A program made the translations under genes and the position numbers. The notes beneath the pieces were generated by a model that saw only the letters and a list, made by a program, of their open reading frames with translations, was not told the DNA's origin and searched no databases. DNA of 50,145 bases from the NCBI GenBank assembly GCA_017984435.1, contig JAGNZK010000018.1, positions 1-50,145 of the forward strand, read 5' to 3'. The stretch is from Nitrosomonas sp. (lineage in GTDB: Bacteria > Pseudomonadota > Gammaproteobacteria > Burkholderiales > Nitrosomonadaceae). Positions 45,789 to 50,145 of this stretch are shown here, piece after piece. The first letter of the stretch is position 1, and each line of letters opens with the position of its first letter.

Positions 45789-46532
45789 TTAGTGTACTGT
45801 TACCGCTTCTTTTTCTTCGCAAATCAGATTGGCACAATAAGTTTCATGAATGCCATCCAGGAAACCCCACAGCGCATCGCAGGCTTCTTGGGTAGCCGCC
45901 AGTACTTCAGCTTGCTTTTCCGGGGTATCGGCAAAGCGTTCAATAATTGCCCATTCGGCTTGCGAATGATAAATATCGGCTTTTTGGTGTACCGAGAAGA
46001 ATTCATAATCTTCAGGATTTTTCATGCCATAAAATTTAGCCAGACCATCAATTTTCACTGCGGCAACGTCAGGCACTTGCGATTCAAATGCATGCAATGC
46101 AGCAAGTCCGGCATAAAACGGGCGATTCAGGCAAATATCCCGGAATGTAGCGACAAGTTTCTCGGTATTGGGCAGTGCGACTGCATTTGCCAGACTCTTA
46201 TCATTTGCACCCAAGGCAAACGCAAAGTTTTTCCAGAGTGCCGGATGATTTTTCTCACCGTGTTCTTCATCAATCAGATTACGCAATACTTCTTGGCGCA
46301 CGCTGATGTCACCACTATTCGTTTCTGAATGGATATGCGGCGTATTAAAGTGTACCGCGCTTAAATAAGTTGGTTCAGCCAATACATTGTAAAAATATTG
46401 CTCGGCATAATGACGCAGTTGTTCTTTGGTTAGTTTACCTTCGGTCCAGGCAACATAAAAAGGATGTTTGAGTAAGTGTTTCTCACCGATAATAGAATTG
46501 ATTTTTTGCTTGAGTATGGTATTGGTTGTCAT
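45789..46532 (-). CDS. CADD-like (TENA/THI-4 fold) protein, probable p-aminobenzoate synthesis factor
   Basis: The ATG at 46532 has an AAAGGGA ribosome-binding site and gives 247 residues; a longer frame to 46595 lacks one. The fold is the helical heme-oxygenase/TENA type with a di-metal site. Visible features are LLKHPFYVAWTEGKLT (with Tyr26), AEQYFYNVLAEPTYLSAVH, EEHGEKNHPALW and HQKADIYHSQAEWA. Chlamydial CADD and its N. europaea homologue NE1434 are reported to replace PabABC and to use a tyrosine of their own as the source of PABA, in a self-sacrificing reaction. I assign this by family resemblance. It lies 70 bases after metE. Confidence 0.88.
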   Translation of the reverse strand: MTTNTILKQKINSIIGEKHLLKHPFYVAWTEGKLTKEQLRHYAEQYFYNVLAEPTYLSAVHFNTPHIHSETNSGDISVRQEVLRNLIDEEHGEKNHPALWKNFAFALGANDKSLANAVALPNTEKLVATFRDICLNRPFYAGLAALHAFESQVPDVAAVKIDGLAKFYGMKNPEDYEFFSVHQKADIYHSQAEWAIIERFADTPEKQAEVLAATQEACDALWGFLDGIHETYCANLICEEKEAVTVH

Positions 46533-46602
46533 GACTGTCCCTTTAAACTGAAGTGGATAAAATACGCGCATATCATCGCTAAATAACATTGCCAAGTCAA
46601 AT

Positions 46603-48900
46603 TTAGCGAGTCTGGATTGCGCTGAGATGACTGGACAAATACCGGCTTGCAGCGACCATATTGCGCAATGCCGGTTTAACTTCTTCCCAATGACGCGTCT
46701 TCAATCCGCAATCCGGATTGACCCACAACCGCTGGGCAGGTATGCGTTGTGCGGCTTTCTCCATCAATGCGATGATGGAATCGACAGAGGGTATATTAGG
46801 TGAATGAATATCATACACGCCCGGACCGATTTCATTCGGATAATGAAATTGATCGAATGCATCCAACAACTCCATGTCGGATCGAGAAGTTTCAATGGTG
46901 ATCACATCCGCATCCATGCCCGCGATAGCTTCCATAATGTCATTGAACTCTGAGTAACACATGTGTGTATGAATCTGTGTTTCATCCTTAACGCCATTGG
47001 CAGTCATACGAAACGCACGGATAGCCCAGTCGAGATAAGCGTTCCACTGCGATTTTCTGAGCGGCAAACCTTCCCTTAACGCAGCCTCATCAATCTGAAT
47101 CATTCTGATGCCTGCTTTTTCCAAAGCGAGCACTTCGTCGCGAATCGCCAGCGCCAGTTGTATACACGTTTCTGCACGGGATTGATCATCGCGTACAAAA
47201 GACCAATTCAACATGGTGACCGGACCCGTTAACATGCCTTTCATCGGTTTGTTGGTCAGTGATTGCGCATATTGAATCCATTCCGTGGTCATCGCCTGAG
47301 AATGCGCGACATCGCCATAAATAATTGGCGGCTTGACGCAACGTGATCCATAGGACTGAACCCAACCAAACTGAGTAAAGTCATAACCCGTCAATTGTTC
47401 ACCAAAATATTCCACCATGTCGTTGCGTTCAGGCTCGCCGTGCACAAAAACATCCAATCCCAACGCTTCCTGCTCCTGTACACAAGTTTCAATTTCTTTT
47501 TGCATCGCCTGACGATAGGCTGATTCCGATAGCCTGCCTTCGCGGAAATCACGGCGCGTTTGTCTAATTTCCTGCGTTTGCGGGAAAGAACCGATGGTGG
47601 TCGTAGGGAAAAGCGGCAATTGGAATTTTTCCCGTTGCACGATTGCACGTTGATGGTAAGGGGATTGACGTGTACCCATTGCTTCATTGATTTCAAGTAC
47701 ACGCGCTTTGACTGCTGCCTGATGCACCCGCTGGGATTGCTTGCGGCTTGTTATCGCCGCGCTATTTTCCTGCAGGATTTCAGCAACGCTGCTTCTTCCG
47801 TGGTCAAGGGCTTTTGCCAGTACTGCCACTTCATTTAATTTCTGCATCGCAAACGCCAGCCACGACTGAATATCGGTATCCAATTTTTGTTCATTCTCCA
47901 GATCAACCGGCACATGCAACAATGAACAGGATGGCGCAAGCCAAAGGCGATCCTGCAGCCGCGCATAGATCGGTTCCAGCCAATCCAATATTCCAGTTAA
48001 ATCAGTCTTCCAAATATTACGTCCGTTGATCACACCCAGAGATAGGATTTTATGGCTCGGTAACCAGTCAATCACCTTGGCGATTTCGTCTTTAGCCATC
48101 ACGGCATCCAAATGCAATCCGTCGACAGGCAACTCACAAGCCAATTGCAAATTATCTTGCAGTTCCCCGAAGTAAGTCGTCAACAACAGATTGATAGGGG
48201 TAGCTTGTAATTGGTAATACGTTTTTCTCAATGCATGCTTCCACTCTTGGGTAAGTTCCATGACCAATATCGGCTCATCGATTTGCACCCATTGAATGCC
48301 CGCATTCTCAAGTTCATGCAACAATTGCGCATAAACATTGAGCAAATCATCCAGCAGATCAAGCTTGTCCATGCCATCCTTGGATTTTCCCAGCCATAAA
48401 TAAGTCACCGGGCCGAGAATAACCGGTTTAACTTGCGGATGCGTTTGCTCGGCTTGCTGGATTTGTTCGAGTAAACGACTAGCATTCACAGAAAATCTCG
48501 TATCTCTATCAAATTCCGGTACGATGTAGTGATAATTGGTATCAAACCACTTCGTCATTTCACCTGCACTGACGCAGGAACAAGCTGAACCATCACTGAC
48601 CGAGCGGCCTCTCGCCACACGAAAATAGTTGTCCATCGCACTACCGGATAATGCGCTGACCCGCGCCGGGATATTACCCAGCATGAAACTGGTATCCAGC
48701 ACATGATCGTATAAAGAAAAATCACCCGCCGGAATCCAATCCAGCATGGCTTGATCCTGCCAATGCCGCGCACGAAGGTTGGTTGTGACTTCTAACAAAG
48801 CTTGTTCGGGAATGGCGCCTTGCCAGTATTTTTCTAAAGCAAATTTCAATTCCCGATTCTTGCCGATACGCGGAAATCCTAGATTATGCGTGGTTACCAT
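46603..48900 (-). CDS. metE: Cobalamin-independent methionine synthase
   Basis: MetE transfers the methyl group of 5-methyltetrahydropteroyl-triglutamate to homocysteine. The protein is 765 residues, the normal length. The N-terminal half has [21 protein letters not shown]. The catalytic C-terminal half has [25 protein letters not shown] and the zinc ligands in HTHMCYSEF (His, Cys) and [10 protein letters not shown] (Cys). It is divergent from metR across a 105-base region and likely activated by it. Confidence 0.97.
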   Translation of the reverse strand: MVTTHNLGFPRIGKNRELKFALEKYWQGAIPEQALLEVTTNLRARHWQDQAMLDWIPAGDFSLYDHVLDTSFMLGNIPARVSALSGSAMDNYFRVARGRSVSDGSACSCVSAGEMTKWFDTNYHYIVPEFDRDTRFSVNASRLLEQIQQAEQTHPQVKPVILGPVTYLWLGKSKDGMDKLDLLDDLLNVYAQLLHELENAGIQWVQIDEPILVMELTQEWKHALRKTYYQLQATPINLLLTTYFGELQDNLQLACELPVDGLHLDAVMAKDEIAKVIDWLPSHKILSLGVINGRNIWKTDLTGILDWLEPIYARLQDRLWLAPSCSLLHVPVDLENEQKLDTDIQSWLAFAMQKLNEVAVLAKALDHGRSSVAEILQENSAAITSRKQSQRVHQAAVKARVLEINEAMGTRQSPYHQRAIVQREKFQLPLFPTTTIGSFPQTQEIRQTRRDFREGRLSESAYRQAMQKEIETCVQEQEALGLDVFVHGEPERNDMVEYFGEQLTGYDFTQFGWVQSYGSRCVKPPIIYGDVAHSQAMTTEWIQYAQSLTNKPMKGMLTGPVTMLNWSFVRDDQSRAETCIQLALAIRDEVLALEKAGIRMIQIDEAALREGLPLRKSQWNAYLDWAIRAFRMTANGVKDETQIHTHMCYSEFNDIMEAIAGMDADVITIETSRSDMELLDAFDQFHYPNEIGPGVYDIHSPNIPSVDSIIALMEKAAQRIPAQRLWVNPDCGLKTRHWEEVKPALRNMVAASRYLSSHLSAIQTR

Positions 48901-49005
48901 GATTCAATCACCATCCCAATATTAATAATAGTCCGGCTATTGTACGAATAATGAATAATGAATAATAATGATAAGTTTCCATCCTTCGATAAGGTTTTCT
49001 CATAA

Positions 49006-49905
49006 ATGATCGAACACAGCCACCTTAAAATCATCCAAGCACTGCACGCCAATGGCACATTGACCGAGGCCGCCAATGCACTATGTTTAAGCCAGCCTGC
49101 CTTGTCGCATCAGATCGGTTATCTGGAAAAGAAATTGGAAGTAACCCTATGGGAACGCGAGGGACGTAGCTTGCGCCTGACTCAGGCGGGTACACTGCTA
49201 TTGGAAGTGGCCAATCAGGTTTTGCCGGTTTTGTCACAGGCTGAAAAAACACTTGCGGCGTATAGTGAAGGTCGACAAGGGATTCTGCGCATCGGTGTGG
49301 AGTGCTATCCGTGTTTTGAATGGCTCACTGGCGTCATCGGTCAGTTCATGCAACAAATGCCCGACATCGATGTCGATATCGTTCACAAATTCCAATTTTC
49401 CGGGCTGGAAGGATTATTGAATCATCACATTGATGTTTTGATCACCCCTGATCTAGTCAAAAAAGAGAAAATTGATTATAAAATTCTGGCGGAATATCAG
49501 TTGGTATTGCTGGCAGCATCCGATCATCCGTTGGCAAATGCTGACTATTTAACACCCGAGCTCTTAAGCAAGGAAACCTTGCTGACTTTCCCGGTTCCGT
49601 TGGAAAGATTGGATATTCTGACTCACTTCTTAACCCCATCCCACCTTAAACCGGAGAGATTGAAGCAAATTGAATCACTGGAAATCATGTTGCAAATGAC
49701 CGCACTAAAACGTGGTGTTTGTATACTACCGGAATGGCTGGCGGACATTAAAACCAAAGATCTCAAACTCAGAAAGATTCGTATTGGCAAAAAAGGGTTG
49801 TATCAGAAATTGTTATTGGCAATGCGAGAACCCGATAAAACTATTCCGTATATTCAGCAATTTATCGTGGTTGGACAGAAGACAGCTAAAGATTCAGCGA
49901 CGTAA
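49006..49905 (+). CDS. metR: LysR-family regulator MetR
   Basis: A 299-residue LysR protein. The N-terminal HTH is HLKIIQALHANGTLTEAANALCLSQPALSHQIGYLEKKL, cut short here: key part TEAANALCLSQPALSHQI. The C-terminal co-inducer domain starts at about 90 with LRIGVECYPCFEWL. MetR binds homocysteine and activates metE in enterobacteria. The shared 105-base intergenic region has tandem ATGAATAATG repeats and no clear TGAA-N5-TTCA operator. The divergent metE position is the main reason for the name. Confidence 0.92.
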   Translation: MIEHSHLKIIQALHANGTLTEAANALCLSQPALSHQIGYLEKKLEVTLWEREGRSLRLTQAGTLLLEVANQVLPVLSQAEKTLAAYSEGRQGILRIGVECYPCFEWLTGVIGQFMQQMPDIDVDIVHKFQFSGLEGLLNHHIDVLITPDLVKKEKIDYKILAEYQLVLLAASDHPLANADYLTPELLSKETLLTFPVPLERLDILTHFLTPSHLKPERLKQIESLEIMLQMTALKRGVCILPEWLADIKTKDLKLRKIRIGKKGLYQKLLLAMREPDKTIPYIQQFIVVGQKTAKDSAT

Positions 49906-50020
49906 ACTCAGATCGGTAACGACAATCTTTGAGTAGTATAATAACCCTTTGACATGACTGTAGTTGTCGCCCTTAGCATTTAGGATTAAGAAATAGATTT
50001 GACTTATATTCAGAGTGGCC

Positions 50021-50145
50021 TGGTCAAGTAAAACCGGACACCCCAGTTAAGCTGCTTTTATCGATTTTGCTGCTTCTGCTTCATATTGGTTTGGGCTTTT
50101 GTAATCCAGGTATGAATGCAGTCTCTGGCTGTTATAAAATACGGC
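50021..50145 (-). mobile_element. End of a second IS3-family element
   Basis: TGGTCAAGTAAAACCGGACA (50021-50040) is a typical IS3-type terminal inverted repeat. A transposase C-terminus begins 7 bases inside it. The element runs off the right edge, so the other end and any target duplication are not visible. Confidence 0.7.
50047..50145 (-). CDS. IS3-family transposase OrfB, C-terminal 32 residues
   Basis: Reading leftward from 50145, the frame gives FYNSQRLHSYLDYKSPNQYE and then an alanine-rich tail to a TAA at 50047-50049. The FYNxxRxHSxLxYxSP pattern is the usual end of IS3-family integrase domains. It is a different subtype from the deleted element at 18.4-19.2 kb. Incomplete at the window edge. 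Confidence 0.85.
   Translation of the reverse strand, partial: AVFYNSQRLHSYLDYKSPNQYEAEAAKSIKAA

Noticed and set aside
48901-49005. Inverted repeat AATAG-TCCGG-CTATT and tandem ATGAATAATG repeats between metE and metR as a MetR operator
   Set aside because: Neither fits the TGAA-N5-TTCA MetR consensus and the arms are only five bases; not enough to call a site.

Overview
The window looks like chromosome of a Nitrosomonas-type ammonia-oxidising betaproteobacterium. The signs are a periplasmic copper nitrite reductase (nirK), a CADD-like protein of the type known from N. europaea as a p-aminobenzoate synthesis factor, the hupB/tRNA-Val/tRNA-Asp/ppiD order typical of betaproteobacteria, and a moderately AT-rich base composition. 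This assignment is inferred from gene content; no rRNA or amo/hao gene is present to prove it.

Layout. 1-3.3 kb: an ABC peptide-type permease and its solute-binding lipoprotein, with no visible ATPase. 3.4-9.7 kb: housekeeping genes (fabI, ppiD, two tRNAs, hupB, then the rhodanese-grxC-secB-SH3-gpsA run). 10-14.3 kb: gpmA, envC, ctpA and a moeB/thiF-type gene, followed by convergent slmA. 15-19.2 kb is the first accessory island: an RTX repeat protein preceded by a TPR-acetyltransferase gene, a perfect CRP-type palindrome upstream, and an internally deleted IS3-family element. 19.4-23.7 kb: ribF-ileS-lspA. 23.8-25.9 kb: a small lipoprotein, a frameshifted secreted-protein gene and long gene-poor DNA with an orphan terminator. 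25.9-29.2 kb: ubiJ-ubiB, a 2Fe-2S ferredoxin and an alpha/beta hydrolase.

29.2-36.2 kb is the most distinctive part. Seven genes lie on the minus strand: a flavin/NAD oxidoreductase, an SRPBCC protein and a short LOV blue-light sensor, then, after a 658-base gap, a GAF-PAS histidine kinase, an Rcp1-like single-domain receiver, a receiver-PAS-NarX-type kinase and a NarL-type DNA-binding regulator. The first three resemble a small flavin-based light or redox sensing operon. The last four form a tight two-component cascade. The oxidoreductase carries an 11-G tract inside its NAD-binding motif.

36.3-50.1 kb: gluQ, mpl, apt, stand-alone nirK with inverted repeats in its promoter, a KefB-like K+/H+ antiporter divergent from gshA-gshB (glutathione synthesis), an ABM-fold protein, the CADD-like PABA protein immediately downstream of metE, and divergent metR. 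PABA feeds folate, and folate feeds the MetE reaction, so this end reads as a one-carbon/methionine region. The last 125 bases are the end of a second, different IS3-family element that runs off the window.
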